Source: Thioclava nitratireducens (GTDB taxonomy: Bacteria; Pseudomonadota; Alphaproteobacteria; Rhodobacterales; Rhodobacteraceae). From it: a stretch of DNA of 64,000 nucleotides. Shown in pieces: positions 12,100-20,992 of this stretch; within the stretch, counting starts at the first letter, position 1, and each line of letters starts with the position of its first letter. Made by a program: the position numbers and the translations under genes. The DNA lies in the NCBI RefSeq assembly GCF_001940525.2, contig NZ_CP019437.1, positions 532,501-596,500 of the forward strand, written 5' to 3'. A model generated the notes under the pieces. It saw only the letters and a list, made by a program, of their open reading frames with translations. It did no database searches and was not told where the DNA came from.

Positions 12100-13515
12100 A
12101 TGACCCGCTACCCTCGCGACCTGCGCGGCTACGGCCGCACGCCCCCAGATCCGCAATGGCCGGGAAAGGCGCGCGTAGCGATCTCGATGGTGCTCAACTT
12201 CGAGGAGGGCGGCGAGAACAATATCCTGCACGGCGATGCGGCGTCGGAGGCGTTCCTGTCCGATATCGCAGGCGCCGCGCAATGGCCCGGCCAGCGACAC
12301 TGGAACATGGAGTCGATCTACGAATACGGAGCGCGCGCAGGCTTCTGGCGGCTGCACCGGCTGTTCACCAGGCTGAACGTACCACTCACGATCTACGGGG
12401 TCGCGACCGCGCTGGCGCGCGCGCCGGAACAGGTCGCTGCGATGAAGGAAGCGGGCTGGGAGATCGCCTCGCACGGCCTGAAATGGGTCGAGCACAAAGA
12501 TATGGCGGAAGAAGAAGAACGCCGCCAGATCGCCGAGGCTATCCGCCTGCATACCGAGGTCGTCGGAGAGCGTCCGCGCGGATGGTATACCGGGCGCTGT
12601 TCGGCCAACACGGTGCGGCTGACCGCAGAAGAGGGTGGCTTCGACTGGATCTCCGACACTTATGACGACGACCTGCCCTATTGGCTGGAAGTGGGCGCGC
12701 GGGACCAACTCGTGATCCCCTACACGTTGGAAGCCAACGATATGCGCTTTGCCACGGCGCCCGGCTATATCGAGGGCGAGCAGTTCTTCCAGTACCTCAA
12801 GGACAGTTTCGACACGCTCTATGCCGAAGGGATGGACGGCGCGCCGAAGATGTTCTCGGTGGGCCTGCATAACCGCCTGATCGGGCGGCCGGGAAAAGTT
12901 GCGGGGCTGAAGCGCTTCCTCGATTACGCGCTGTCGCATGAGGGCGTCTGGTTCGCGACCCGTGGAGAGATCGCCGCGCATTGGGCCGCGACCCACCCCC
13001 ACACGCGCCGCGAACGCCCGAGCCAGATGAGCCGGGACCGTTTCGTCGAAGTCTTCGGCGGCATATACGAACATTCGCCCTGGATCGCCGAGCGGGCCTT
13101 CGAGCTGGAGCTGGGCCCGGCCCATGACAGCCATGAAGGGATGGCCTCGGCGCTTGTCCGCATCTTCCGCTCGGCTTCGGAGGCGGAGCGTCTCGGCGTG
13201 CTGACCGCGCACCCGGATCTCGCGGGAAAACTCGCCCAGGCCAAACGTCTAACCGCAGAAAGCACCTCGGAACAGGCGAGCGCCGGGCTCGACGCGCTGA
13301 CCGACGAGGAACGCGCCACGTTCGAGGCGCTCAACGCCGCCTATACCGAAAAATTCGGTTTCCCCTTCATCATCGCCGTAAAAGACAATACCAAGGCGTC
13401 AATCCTCCACGCCTTCCGCCGCCGGCTTGACCAGGGCCGCGAGACGGAATTCCGTGAGGCCTGCAAACAGGTCGAGCGGATCGCGTGGCATCGCCTGAAC
13501 GCCATGGACCTTTGA
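12100..13515 (+). CDS. puuE: Allantoinase PuuE fused to OHCU decarboxylase (UraD)
   Basis: A 471-aa two-domain enzyme of purine catabolism. Residues ~1-305 are a metal-independent allantoinase of the polysaccharide-deacetylase fold (NFEEGGENNILHGD, WNMESIYEYGARAGFWR, GWYTGRCSANT), which opens allantoin to allantoate. Residues ~307-471 are a 2-oxo-4-hydroxy-4-carboxy-5-ureidoimidazoline decarboxylase (LTAHPDLAGKLA, LNAAYTEKFGFPFI, RRL), the step that makes S-allantoin. Both halves are complete. The ATG at 12100 has AGGAG before it; the frame stays open far upstream inside glpK, but only as an overlap. The stop overlaps the next start by one base (TGATG), so translation is probably coupled. Confidence 0.93.
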   Translation: MTRYPRDLRGYGRTPPDPQWPGKARVAISMVLNFEEGGENNILHGDAASEAFLSDIAGAAQWPGQRHWNMESIYEYGARAGFWRLHRLFTRLNVPLTIYGVATALARAPEQVAAMKEAGWEIASHGLKWVEHKDMAEEEERRQIAEAIRLHTEVVGERPRGWYTGRCSANTVRLTAEEGGFDWISDTYDDDLPYWLEVGARDQLVIPYTLEANDMRFATAPGYIEGEQFFQYLKDSFDTLYAEGMDGAPKMFSVGLHNRLIGRPGKVAGLKRFLDYALSHEGVWFATRGEIAAHWAATHPHTRRERPSQMSRDRFVEVFGGIYEHSPWIAERAFELELGPAHDSHEGMASALVRIFRSASEAERLGVLTAHPDLAGKLAQAKRLTAESTSEQASAGLDALTDEERATFEALNAAYTEKFGFPFIIAVKDNTKASILHAFRRRLDQGRETEFREACKQVERIAWHRLNAMDL

Positions 13516-14348
13516 TGGAATACACCTATTACGCCCCGACGGGCGGTTTGCCCGATCAGAACCAGCGCGCCCGCGAGCGCGCGCAATTCAACACCTCCTA
13601 CGCCGTGATCCCGCGCGGTGTGCTCTCCGACATCACCATCTCGCTGATGCCGGGCTGGGAAAACACCCGCGCCTGGGTGCTCGCGCGGCCGCTGTCGGGC
13701 TTTGCCGAGACCTTCGCGCAGCTGATCGTCGAAGTCGCGCCGGGCGGCGGTTCGGACAATCCCGAACCCGATCCCGAGGGCCAGGGCGTGATCTTCGTGC
13801 TCGCTGGCCACATCCGCCTCGTGATCGAAGGCGTTGGCCACGAACTGGACGCCGGCGGCTACGCCTATCTCGCCCCGGGCACGCAATGGTCGGTCGCGAA
13901 CGATCAGGACACGCCCGGCACCTTCGTCTGGATCCGAAAGCGCTACGAGCGTGTGCCCGGCATCGACGCGCCGGAAAGCTTCGTCACCGCCGATCAGGAC
14001 AAGCCGCCGCTCGAGATGCCCAACACCTCGGGCTACTGGTCGACCTCGCGCTTCGTCGATCCGAACGATCTGCGCCACGACATGCATGTCAATATCGTGA
14101 CCTTCATGCCGGGCGGCACCATCCCCTTCGCGGAAACCCACGTCATGGAGCACGGCATCTACGTGCTGCAGGGCCGCGGAGTCTACCTGCTGAACCAGGA
14201 CTGGATCGAGGTCGAGGAGGGCGACTTCATGTGGCTGCGCAGCTTCTGCCCGCAGGCCTGCTACGCCGCCGGTCGCCGTCCGTTCCGCTACCTGCTCTAC
14301 AAGGACGTGAACCGCCACCCGAAGCTCGGCTCGCCCATCTCGAGCTGA
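13515..14348 (+). CDS. allE: (S)-ureidoglycine aminohydrolase (double cupin)
   Basis: A 277-aa bicupin enzyme that removes ammonia from (S)-ureidoglycine, giving (S)-ureidoglycolate, downstream of allantoate hydrolysis. The N-terminal YYAPTGGLPDQ and ARAVLAR-like region, the first cupin (VIFVLAGHIRLVIEG, ~95) and the second cupin with the metal site (FAETHVMEHGIYVLQGRG, ~203) are as in UGHY/AllE (YlbA) proteins. The start overlaps the stop of the PuuE-UraD gene by one base. Together with the next gene it makes a compact ureide operon; allantoate amidohydrolase and the urate-oxidising enzymes are not in the window. Confidence 0.88.
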   Translation: MEYTYYAPTGGLPDQNQRARERAQFNTSYAVIPRGVLSDITISLMPGWENTRAWVLARPLSGFAETFAQLIVEVAPGGGSDNPEPDPEGQGVIFVLAGHIRLVIEGVGHELDAGGYAYLAPGTQWSVANDQDTPGTFVWIRKRYERVPGIDAPESFVTADQDKPPLEMPNTSGYWSTSRFVDPNDLRHDMHVNIVTFMPGGTIPFAETHVMEHGIYVLQGRGVYLLNQDWIEVEEGDFMWLRSFCPQACYAAGRRPFRYLLYKDVNRHPKLGSPISS

Positions 14349-14357
14349 CCCTTTCGG

Positions 14358-14400
14358 CTTGGTCGAAATATCCCGGGGGTGAGGGGGCAGCGCCCCCTTT
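14358..14400 (+). repeat. Intergenic repeat copy R1
   Basis: CTTGGT, CG, AAATATCCCGGGGGTG, then a GGGGGC-AGC-GCCCCC hairpin at 14383-14397 followed by TTT. It lies between allE and allA on the plus strand. It is one of eight related copies in the window. Confidence 0.85.
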
Positions 14401-14424
14401 CTTCCGCCCGAACCCGGAGGCGCC

Positions 14425-14913
14425 ATGCAGATCAAGGCCGAACCGCTGACACCCGAGGCGTTTGCCCCGTTCGGGGATGTGCTCGAGGCGTCCGGCGCGC
14501 CCGACAAGATCATCAATGCCGGGCTCTGTGGGCGCTACCATGATCGCGCACAGCTTGATTTCGGGGCGGAGTCCGGCGGGCGCGCCGGCCTCTCGATCTT
14601 CAAGGCGGAGCCGCGAACGCTGCCCTATCTTTGTGACCTGCTGGAGCGGCACCCCGAAGGCTCGCAGGCCTTCCTCCCGATGAGCGCGGACCCGTTCCTC
14701 GTGATCGTGGCCCCGGACGCAGGCGGCAAGCCCGGCACGCCGCGTGCTTTCCTGACCGACGGCGCGCAGGGCATCAACCTCCATCGCGGGACGTGGCACG
14801 GTGTCCTGACGCCGCTCGCAGCGCCCGGTCTCTTCGCCGTGGTGGACCGGATTGGCGAAACCGCGAACCTCGAAGAACATCCGCTGGACGCTCCCTTCAC
14901 GGTCACCGTGTGA
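14425..14913 (+). CDS. allA: Ureidoglycolate lyase
   Basis: A 162-aa cupin-fold lyase (AllA family) that cleaves (S)-ureidoglycolate to glyoxylate and urea, completing ureide breakdown. Family landmarks are the start MQIKAEPLTPEAFAPFGDV, FKAEPRTLPY (~62), LLERHPEGSQAFLPM (~74) and GINLHRGTWHGVLTPL (~118, with the catalytic/metal region). Length matches the family. CGGAGG lies just before the ATG. It follows allE after a 76-base gap that holds repeat copy R1, so it may still be cotranscribed if that hairpin is read through. Urea produced would need a urease, which is not in the window. Confidence 0.93.
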   Translation: MQIKAEPLTPEAFAPFGDVLEASGAPDKIINAGLCGRYHDRAQLDFGAESGGRAGLSIFKAEPRTLPYLCDLLERHPEGSQAFLPMSADPFLVIVAPDAGGKPGTPRAFLTDGAQGINLHRGTWHGVLTPLAAPGLFAVVDRIGETANLEEHPLDAPFTVTV

Positions 14914-14963
14914 CGCATCGTCAAAGAGGCATGGACACTTCCGCCGATCTTTCCCAATCTGCG

Positions 14964-14977
14964 CCAAATCGATTTGG
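14964..14977. promoter_or_regulatory. CCAAATCGATTTGG palindrome upstream of the alcohol dehydrogenase
   Basis: A perfect 14-bp palindrome ending a few bases before the GGAGGAG ribosome site of the gene at 14990. Its position would let a dimeric repressor block transcription start or ribosome access. No regulator gene is adjacent. Confidence 0.45.
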
Positions 14978-14989
14978 GGAGGAGCAAGA

Positions 14990-16117
14990 ATGAAAACGCG
15001 GATCGCACTTTTGCGGGAGATGGGCAAGGCGCGCCCCTATACCGACAGCCAGCCGCTGGAGATCGTCGAGGCAGAGCTGGACGATCCCGGCCCGGGCGAG
15101 TTGCTGATCAAGATGTCCGCGGCGGGTCTGTGCCACTCGGACCTGTCCGTCATCAACGGCGACCGCCCGCGCGACATGCCTGTGGCGCTGGGTCACGAGG
15201 CGGCGGGCGTTGTCGAGGCCGTCGGTCCCCATGTCACGCGCTTCGCGCCCGGCGATCACGTCGTCCTCGTCTTCGCGCCGTCCTGTGGCCATTGCGTGCC
15301 CTGCGCCGAGGGGCGGCCCGCGCTTTGCGAGCCGGCCGCGGTCGCGGCGGGTAAGGGCAGCCTGATCACCGGATCGAAACGCATCTCGGTCGCGGGCGAG
15401 CATGTGAACCACCATATCGGCGTGTCGGCCTTCTCGGATTACGCAGTCGTCTCCGAGGCGTCCTGCGTGAAGATCGACAAATCGATCCCCCTCGACCAAG
15501 CCGCGCTGCTGGGCTGCGCGGTGCTGACCGGCGTCGGCGCGGTGCTGAATTCGGGCGGGCTGAAGACCGGGCAAAGCTGCGCGATCATCGGCCTTGGCGG
15601 CGTCGGCCTCGCGGGGCTTCTTGGCGCGGTCGCGGCAGGCGCGCGCACACTGGTCGCGGTCGATTTGGCCAAGGACAAACGCGACCTCGCTCTCAAGCTT
15701 GGCGCGACCCATGCCATCGACCCGACCGAGGAAGGCGCGGTGCAGAAACTGCGCGACCTTACCGGCGGCGGCGTCGATCTCGCGGTGGAGCTGGCTGGCG
15801 CGGCTCCGGCGCTGCAATTCGCCTATGCCATCACCCGGCGTGGCGGCACGACCGTCACGGCGGGCCTGCCGAACCCGAAGGCGGAGTTCACGATCCCGGC
15901 CGTGTCGCTGACGGCGAACGAACATGCGCTGAAGGGATCCTACATGGGCTCCTGCGTGCCGGTCCGCGACATCCCGCGTTTCGCGCAGATGATGGTGCAA
16001 GGGCAACTGCCGATCCCGGACCTGATGACCCATCGCCTAAAGCTCGAAGACATCAACGAAGGTTTCGAGCGGCTCGCCGCGGGCGAGGCGATCCGGCAGG
16101 TTATCGTCTTCGACTAA
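14990..16117 (+). CDS. Zinc-dependent alcohol dehydrogenase family protein
   Basis: Medium-chain dehydrogenase/reductase of 375 aa. Catalytic-zinc ligands are visible in AAGLCHSDLSV (Cys ~44) and GHEAAGVVEAVG (His-Glu ~66). The structural-zinc lobe is shortened but has the Cys cluster CGHCVPCAEGRPALC (~97-111). The NAD-binding fold is AIIGLGGVGLAGLLGAV (~199). By layout it resembles class III-like alcohol or S-(hydroxymethyl) dehydrogenases; the substrate is unknown. GGGGAGGAG precedes the ATG at 14990; a longer in-frame extension overlaps allA and is not favoured. Its 3' end overlaps the convergent LysR gene by four bases. Confidence 0.88.
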   Translation: MKTRIALLREMGKARPYTDSQPLEIVEAELDDPGPGELLIKMSAAGLCHSDLSVINGDRPRDMPVALGHEAAGVVEAVGPHVTRFAPGDHVVLVFAPSCGHCVPCAEGRPALCEPAAVAAGKGSLITGSKRISVAGEHVNHHIGVSAFSDYAVVSEASCVKIDKSIPLDQAALLGCAVLTGVGAVLNSGGLKTGQSCAIIGLGGVGLAGLLGAVAAGARTLVAVDLAKDKRDLALKLGATHAIDPTEEGAVQKLRDLTGGGVDLAVELAGAAPALQFAYAITRRGGTTVTAGLPNPKAEFTIPAVSLTANEHALKGSYMGSCVPVRDIPRFAQMMVQGQLPIPDLMTHRLKLEDINEGFERLAAGEAIRQVIVFD

Positions 16118-17004
16118 GCGCCGATCTCGGCCCGCAACCAATCGCGGAAGGCGCTGACATGCGGCGCCTCCCGTGCGCGCTCGGGCAGGATCAGCGCGTA
16201 ATTCTCACCGGTGGCAAACCGGCGCGGCGTCGCCTGCACCAGCCGCCCCGAGGCCAGCGCCCCTTGCGCGATGATCGCGGGCACCAGCCCCAGCCCCATG
16301 CCCGCGCTCGCCGCATCGAGGATCATGTCGAAATGATCGAACCGCGCGCCGCGGAGGATATGCCGCGCGTCGCGCCCGCTCTCGCGGAACCAGTCGAGCC
16401 AGAGCGTCGGGCGCGTCGACTGCTGCAAGAGGGGCAGCGCCAGCAGCGCGTCGTCCTCCAATTCCGCGCGCCCCGTCATCAGGTGCGGCGCGGCCACGAC
16501 GATCAATTCCTCCGCAACGAGATTTTCGACCTCGGCCCCCGCCTGTTCATGCCTGGAGCGCATGATTGCCAGGTCGAATGGCTCCCGCGCGAAATCCACC
16601 GGCAGCAGTCGCGCGCTGAGATCGAGGCTCACCTCCGGCTGCGCGGCCTCGAACCCGGCCAATCGCGGGATCAGCCACGACCGCGCAAAGCTCGGCAGCA
16701 CGGCCATGCGCAGCACCGCGCGCGCGCCGCCGAAGGCCATCGCCCCCATCGCGGCCCGGTCGATCTGACCAAGGATTTCTTCTGCCTGCGCAAGGAAAAC
16801 ATGACCTGCCGGCGACAGAGACAGCCGTTTGCGCACCCGGTCGAACAGCGCCACGCCCAGCCGTTCCTCCAACGTCCCGAGCGAGCGCGACACCGCCGAT
16901 TGCGTCAGGTTCAACTCCGCTGCCGCCCGCGTCGTCGTGCCGAAGCGCGCGCAGGCTGCGAAGGCTTGCAGCTCGTTGATCGTAGGAGTGTAGCTTTTGC
17001 GCAT
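16114..17004 (-). CDS. LysR-family regulator next to the glutarate genes
   Basis: A 296-aa LysR transcriptional regulator. The helix-turn-helix covers residues ~10-68 (FAACARFGTTTRAAAELN, LTQSAVSRSLGTLEERLG, LFDR). The effector-binding domain follows from ~90. It is divergent from gcdH, with 133 bases between starts, and an inverted repeat sits in that gap. In other Proteobacteria a LysR protein (GcdR) controls gcdH, so control of the gcdH/CoA-transferase operon is the natural inference. The effector is not visible from sequence. Confidence 0.9.
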   Translation of the reverse strand: MRKSYTPTINELQAFAACARFGTTTRAAAELNLTQSAVSRSLGTLEERLGVALFDRVRKRLSLSPAGHVFLAQAEEILGQIDRAAMGAMAFGGARAVLRMAVLPSFARSWLIPRLAGFEAAQPEVSLDLSARLLPVDFAREPFDLAIMRSRHEQAGAEVENLVAEELIVVAAPHLMTGRAELEDDALLALPLLQQSTRPTLWLDWFRESGRDARHILRGARFDHFDMILDAASAGMGLGLVPAIIAQGALASGRLVQATPRRFATGENYALILPERAREAPHVSAFRDWLRAEIGA

Positions 17005-17060
17005 GGTCGCGAGAGTGCTCCGCTGTGTCTTGCCGGATCATGCGAAAAACTCATCATCTT

Positions 17061-17080
17061 CGCAAATTTAATCGTTTGCG
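17061..17080. promoter_or_regulatory. Inverted repeat between LysR gene and gcdH
   Basis: CGCAAA at 17061-17066 and TTTGCG at 17075-17080 form perfect 6-bp arms with an 8-base spacer, 57 bases upstream of gcdH and between two divergent starts. The size and position fit a LysR-type binding site. A further TGCGAAA half-site lies at 17041-17047. Confidence 0.55.
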
Positions 17081-17137
17081 CCACGCGGCTCGATGCCTAG
17101 AGTTCGACGCAACGAAAGACAGATCCCGAGGACCGCC

Positions 17138-18358
17138 ATGACCGACCGCCCCACGCTCAAAGCCAAGGATGCCCCCGATCTGGGCAAGTTCACCTGGGAC
17201 GACGCGCTGCGTCTGGAAACCCAGCTGAGCGAAGAGGAGCGGATGCTGCGCGATGCGGCCCGCGCCTATGCGCAGGACAAGCTGCAACCGCGCGTGATCG
17301 AGGCCTTCGAGAACGAGACCACCGACCCCGCGATCTTCCGCGAGATGGGTGAGATGGGCCTCTTGGGCGCGACCATCCCCGAGGAATATGGCGGGATCGG
17401 CGCGGGCTACGTGTCCTACGGCCTGATCGCGCGCGAGATCGAGCGCGTCGATAGCGGCTACCGCTCGATGATGTCGGTGCAATCGAGCCTCGTGATGTAT
17501 CCGATCTACGCCTATGGCTCGGAGGAACAGCGGCAGAAATATCTGCCGAAGCTGGCCTCGGGCGAGTGGATCGGCTGTTTCGGCCTGACCGAACCCGATG
17601 CGGGCTCGGACCCGGCGGGCATGAAGACCCGCGCCGAGAAGACCGACGGTGGCTACCGCCTCACCGGCTCGAAAATGTGGATCACCAACTCGCCGATCGC
17701 GGATGTCTTCGTCGTCTGGGCGAAGTCCGAAGCCCATGGCGGCAAGATCCGCGGCTTCGTGCTGGAGAAGGGCATGAAGGGGCTGAGCGCGCCGAAGGTC
17801 GGGCAGAAGCTGTCGCTTCGCGCGTCGATCACCGGCGAGATTGTCATGGAGGGCGTCGAGGTCGGGGAAGACGCGCTGCTGCCGCATGTCGAGGGGCTGA
17901 AAGGTCCGTTCGGCTGCCTCAACCGTGCGCGCTACGGTATCGCCTGGGGCGTGATGGGCTCGGCCGAGTTCTGCTGGCACGCCGCGCGCCAATACGGCCT
18001 CGATCGCAAACAGTTCAACAAGCCTCTCGCGCAGACGCAACTGTTCCAGAAGAAGCTCGCAGACATGCAGACCGAAATCACGGTGGGCCTGCACGCCGCG
18101 CTGCAAGTGGGCCGCCTGATGGACGCAGCCGATGCCGCCCCCGAGATGATCTCGCTCATCAAGCGCAACAATTGCGGCAAGGCGCTGGACATCGCGCGGA
18201 TGGCCCGCGACATGCATGGCGGCAACGGCATTTCGGGCGAGTTTCAGGTGATCCGCCACATGGTCAACCTCGAGACGGTGAACACCTACGAGGGCACCCA
18301 TGACGTGCACGCGCTGATCCTGGGTCGTGCGCAGACGGGCCTGCAGGCCTTCTTCTGA
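17138..18358 (+). CDS. gcdH: Glutaryl-CoA dehydrogenase
   Basis: A 406-aa acyl-CoA dehydrogenase-family flavoenzyme that oxidises and decarboxylates glutaryl-CoA to crotonyl-CoA in lysine, tryptophan and glutarate breakdown. GcdH traits are the N-terminal [37 protein letters not shown] (~108-127), [11 protein letters not shown] (~147), and the catalytic-base segment [17 protein letters not shown] (~380, Glu in YEG). FAD-binding GGNGIS is at ~362. GAGG precedes the ATG at 17138; an earlier in-frame ATG at 17093 lacks a site. The stop overlaps the CoA-transferase start by one base. Confidence 0.93.
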   Translation: MTDRPTLKAKDAPDLGKFTWDDALRLETQLSEEERMLRDAARAYAQDKLQPRVIEAFENETTDPAIFREMGEMGLLGATIPEEYGGIGAGYVSYGLIAREIERVDSGYRSMMSVQSSLVMYPIYAYGSEEQRQKYLPKLASGEWIGCFGLTEPDAGSDPAGMKTRAEKTDGGYRLTGSKMWITNSPIADVFVVWAKSEAHGGKIRGFVLEKGMKGLSAPKVGQKLSLRASITGEIVMEGVEVGEDALLPHVEGLKGPFGCLNRARYGIAWGVMGSAEFCWHAARQYGLDRKQFNKPLAQTQLFQKKLADMQTEITVGLHAALQVGRLMDAADAAPEMISLIKRNNCGKALDIARMARDMHGGNGISGEFQVIRHMVNLETVNTYEGTHDVHALILGRAQTGLQAFF

Positions 18359-19473
18359 TGGCCCCGCTGGAAGGTGTGAAAGTCGTCGAACTGGCGCGGA
18401 TTCTGGCCGGTCCCTGGGCCGGTCAGGTGCTGGCCGATCTTGGCGCGGAAGTGATCAAGGTCGAAGCGCCCGAGGGCGACGATACCCGCCGCTGGGGCCC
18501 GCCCTTCATCGCGCGCGAAGGCGACGGGCCGGAGGGTCGCTCGGCCGCCTATTTCCACGCCACCAATCGCGGGAAGATTTCGGTCGTCGCCGATTTCCGT
18601 ACCGAAGAAGGCCAGAAGATCGTGCGCGATCTGGTCAAGGACGCGGATGTGGTGATCGAGAACTTCAAACTCGGTGGGCTGAAGAAATACGGCCTCGATT
18701 ACGAGAGCCTTTCCGCGATCAATCCGCGTCTCGTCTATTGCTCGATCACCGGTTTCGGGCAGGACGGCCCTTACGCGAGCCGCGCGGGCTATGACTTCCT
18801 GATCCAGGGCATGGCTGGCTGGATGGACCTGACCGGCGATCCCGAAAGCCAGCCGCAAAAGGTGGGCGTGGCCTTCGCGGACATCTTCACCGGGCTTTAC
18901 GCGGTGATCGGCATTCAGGCGGCGCTCGCTGCGCGGGCGCGCACCGGGCGAGGGCAGTTGGTCGATATGGCGCTTCTGGATTGCGCGGTGGGCGTGCTCG
19001 CCAATCAGGGGATGAACTTTCTCGCCACAGGCAATGCGCCGCATCGCTTAGGCAACGCGCATCCCAATATCGCACCCTACGAGGTTGTTAGCGCCCAGGA
19101 TGGCGATCTGATCCTCGCGGTTGGTAATGACGGGCAGTTCCGGCGCCTTTGCGAGGTTCTGGCCCTCGACCTTGCGGCCAACCCGGACTTCGCCACGAAC
19201 GAGGCCCGCGTCGCCAATCGCGCGGCGATGCGCGAAACGCTTCTGCCAGCGCTCGCGCAATGGCCGCGCGCCGACCTGCTCGCCGCGCTCGAAAAGGCGA
19301 CGGTCCCCGCGGGCCCGATCAACTCCGTCGATCAGGTCTTCGCCGATCCGCAGGTTGAGGCGCGCGGAATGCGGGTCGAGGCCGAGGGTATCCCCGGCAT
19401 CCGCACGCCGATCCGTTTTTCGGACACGCCCTTGGCGGAACCAAAACCTGCTCCGAAATTAAAGGCCGACTAG
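18358..19473 (+). CDS. CaiB/BaiF-family CoA-transferase (probable glutarate CoA-transferase)
   Basis: A 371-aa class III CoA-transferase. The family start PLEGVKVVELARILAGPWAG, FHATNRGKISV (~63), DADVVIENFKLGGLKKYGLDY without its last residues (~91-110), YCSITGFGQDGPY (~126) and the catalytic-Asp region AGYDFLIQGMAGWMDLTGDP without its ends (~142-160) are present. It is translationally coupled to gcdH (TGATG). That pairing, as with human SUGCT and bacterial GcdG, suggests it moves CoA from succinyl-CoA to glutarate to feed GcdH. The substrate is inferred from context. Confidence 0.88.
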   Translation: MAPLEGVKVVELARILAGPWAGQVLADLGAEVIKVEAPEGDDTRRWGPPFIAREGDGPEGRSAAYFHATNRGKISVVADFRTEEGQKIVRDLVKDADVVIENFKLGGLKKYGLDYESLSAINPRLVYCSITGFGQDGPYASRAGYDFLIQGMAGWMDLTGDPESQPQKVGVAFADIFTGLYAVIGIQAALAARARTGRGQLVDMALLDCAVGVLANQGMNFLATGNAPHRLGNAHPNIAPYEVVSAQDGDLILAVGNDGQFRRLCEVLALDLAANPDFATNEARVANRAAMRETLLPALAQWPRADLLAALEKATVPAGPINSVDQVFADPQVEARGMRVEAEGIPGIRTPIRFSDTPLAEPKPAPKLKAD

Positions 19474-19602
19474 CCTCTTCCTCTTGGTGGAAATATCCCG
19501 GGGGGTGAGGCGGGATCCGCGGCCTTCCAGTGGAAGGACGCCCCGCCGAACGCCCGAAGCGCAAGCGAAGGGCCATCAGCGCGGGGGCAGCGCCCCCTCC
19601 AA
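19474..19602 (+). repeat. Intergenic repeat copy R2 (long form)
   Basis: CTTGGT, GG, AAATATCCCGGGGGGTG starts at 19483. A middle section of about 75 bases holds GGCCTTCCAGTGGAAGG and CGCCCGAAGCGCAAGCG, and the GGGGGC-AGC-GCCCCC hairpin is at 19583-19597. The middle section is shared with the long copy near 49.8 kb. It fills the gap between convergent genes, with the hairpin adjacent to the DUF1007 stop codon. Confidence 0.85.
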
Positions 19603-19604
19603 GT

Positions 19605-20195
19605 TCACCCCTTACAAGCCAGCGTCAGCGCAATCGGGATATTGTCCGGCCCGCCATGCACATCCGGCTGATTGACCGAGACGTTCGGCACGCAGGTCGC
19701 GCCGTCGGCCAAGCCGCGGATCACCACCGGGTCCGATTTCACCGGCACCAGTCCAGTCAGGTTCTCGGGGTCATACATCTCGATGCGCAGGTCGTTCGGG
19801 TCTTCGGGCTGGGCCAGGGCGAGCGCGAAGGCCATCGTGACGGCCCCATCCTTCACCGTCGCCTGAAAGCCGTAGATCTGGGGATCGGGCAGTTGCTGGG
19901 TCCCTTTCCAGAACCGGGTGTAGAAGAACGAGCCTTCCGAATTCTGCTTCGCCGCGTCTTGCAGCGGCGCCAGCTCGTCTCCGGTGAAAGCCCCGTCGCC
20001 ATTTTTGTCGAAACTCTGGATCAGCCAGTCGGACACGGTCGGATCGAAGGTCCAACTCTCGCCGATATGGGTGACTTTGCCGCTCTCCATGCCGACAAGC
20101 AGACGGATCAGGATTTCGTCTTCCGGGTGGGCGTTCGCGAGCCCCGGCAGTAGCCCGATCAGACCGGCGAGGGTGAGAACGGTGCGGCGGATCAT
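19605..20195 (-). CDS. DUF1007 family exported protein
   Basis: A 196-aa protein with a signal peptide (MIRRTVLTLAGLIGLLPGL, cleavage after ANA) and a mature part beginning HPEDEILIRL, typical of DUF1007. That His-rich start is characteristic of the family. An EF-hand-like acidic loop, DKNGDGAFTGDEL, is at ~63-75. DUF1007 genes often lie beside or are fused to Ni2+/Co2+ transport genes. Here it is the last gene of an operon with a HupE-like protein, so a periplasmic metal-handling role is inferred. The start at 20195 overlaps the preceding gene's stop by four bases (ATGA). Two Cys near the C-terminus (TCVP, LACKG) could form a disulfide. Confidence 0.8.
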   Translation of the reverse strand: MIRRTVLTLAGLIGLLPGLANAHPEDEILIRLLVGMESGKVTHIGESWTFDPTVSDWLIQSFDKNGDGAFTGDELAPLQDAAKQNSEGSFFYTRFWKGTQQLPDPQIYGFQATVKDGAVTMAFALALAQPEDPNDLRIEMYDPENLTGLVPVKSDPVVIRGLADGATCVPNVSVNQPDVHGGPDNIPIALTLACKG

Positions 20196-20992
20196 GGTTG
20201 GAAATCCGGTTTCTTGCTGCCGGGCGGGGCGGCGGGCGGCGGCGCGCCGAAGCTGGGGAAAGCATCGGCCTCGGGCACTGCGGTTTCTGCCGCGGGCGCG
20301 TTCTCCGAGGCGGCGGTCGAAGGATCTACATTCTTCGGCTTCAGCTTGCCGCCCATCAGTGCGACGCCTCCGTAAAGCAGTCCGATTGCGACCAGCCAGC
20401 TGCCGACGATCAGGCCTGCTATCTCGAACCATTGCGCCTGCCAGCTGCGCAGCACCAGATAGACCGAGCCGATCAGCCAGATGCCCAGGCCGATCCCGGC
20501 GAGGAAGACCCAAGGCGCACCGCCATAGCTCGGGTCGGACAATTTCACCGAGAGCGCATACATCACCCCCAGAACAAGTCCCGCTGGCACGATCAGCACG
20601 GGCCGCGACCAGCGCCCAAGCGCCAGCGTGGCACCGATGGCGATGGCCGAGATCGGCATGGTCAGGAAGTGATGCGTAATCGCGCCGGGGAGTTGTTGCA
20701 ACGTGGCCATCAGCTCGATGCGGAAGGTGAAGCCGAGCGCGATCCCGACGGCCCAGAGCAGCGCCGCGAACAGTGCAGCGCGCCGCCCGACCAAGGCCAG
20801 CGAGATCCCGAAGCCGAATAGCGGGAACAGCCGCTCGATCGCGAGCGCGTCGCGTATCAGCCACGCCCCGGTCTCGCCGCGGTCCGCAGGCGGGATCAGC
20901 GCCAGCACGATCAGAGCGGTCAGCCCGGCCAGCACCCAGAGGTGACGCAGCCAGCTAAGGCCGGAACGGTTATGCGATACGTCAATGGCCAA
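20192..20992 (-). CDS. Multi-pass membrane protein of unknown function
   Basis: A 266-aa protein with about seven hydrophobic segments between residues 18 and 215. The cytoplasmic or periplasmic tail is Pro/Ala-rich (APPPAAPPGSKK). I do not recognise a family. It overlaps the upstream HupE-like gene by 11 bases and the downstream DUF1007 gene by 4, so all three are almost certainly cotranscribed and probably function together. A partner component of metal uptake is a guess from position. Confidence 0.75.
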   Translation of the reverse strand: MAIDVSHNRSGLSWLRHLWVLAGLTALIVLALIPPADRGETGAWLIRDALAIERLFPLFGFGISLALVGRRAALFAALLWAVGIALGFTFRIELMATLQQLPGAITHHFLTMPISAIAIGATLALGRWSRPVLIVPAGLVLGVMYALSVKLSDPSYGGAPWVFLAGIGLGIWLIGSVYLVLRSWQAQWFEIAGLIVGSWLVAIGLLYGGVALMGGKLKPKNVDPSTAASENAPAAETAVPEADAFPSFGAPPPAAPPGSKKPDFQP

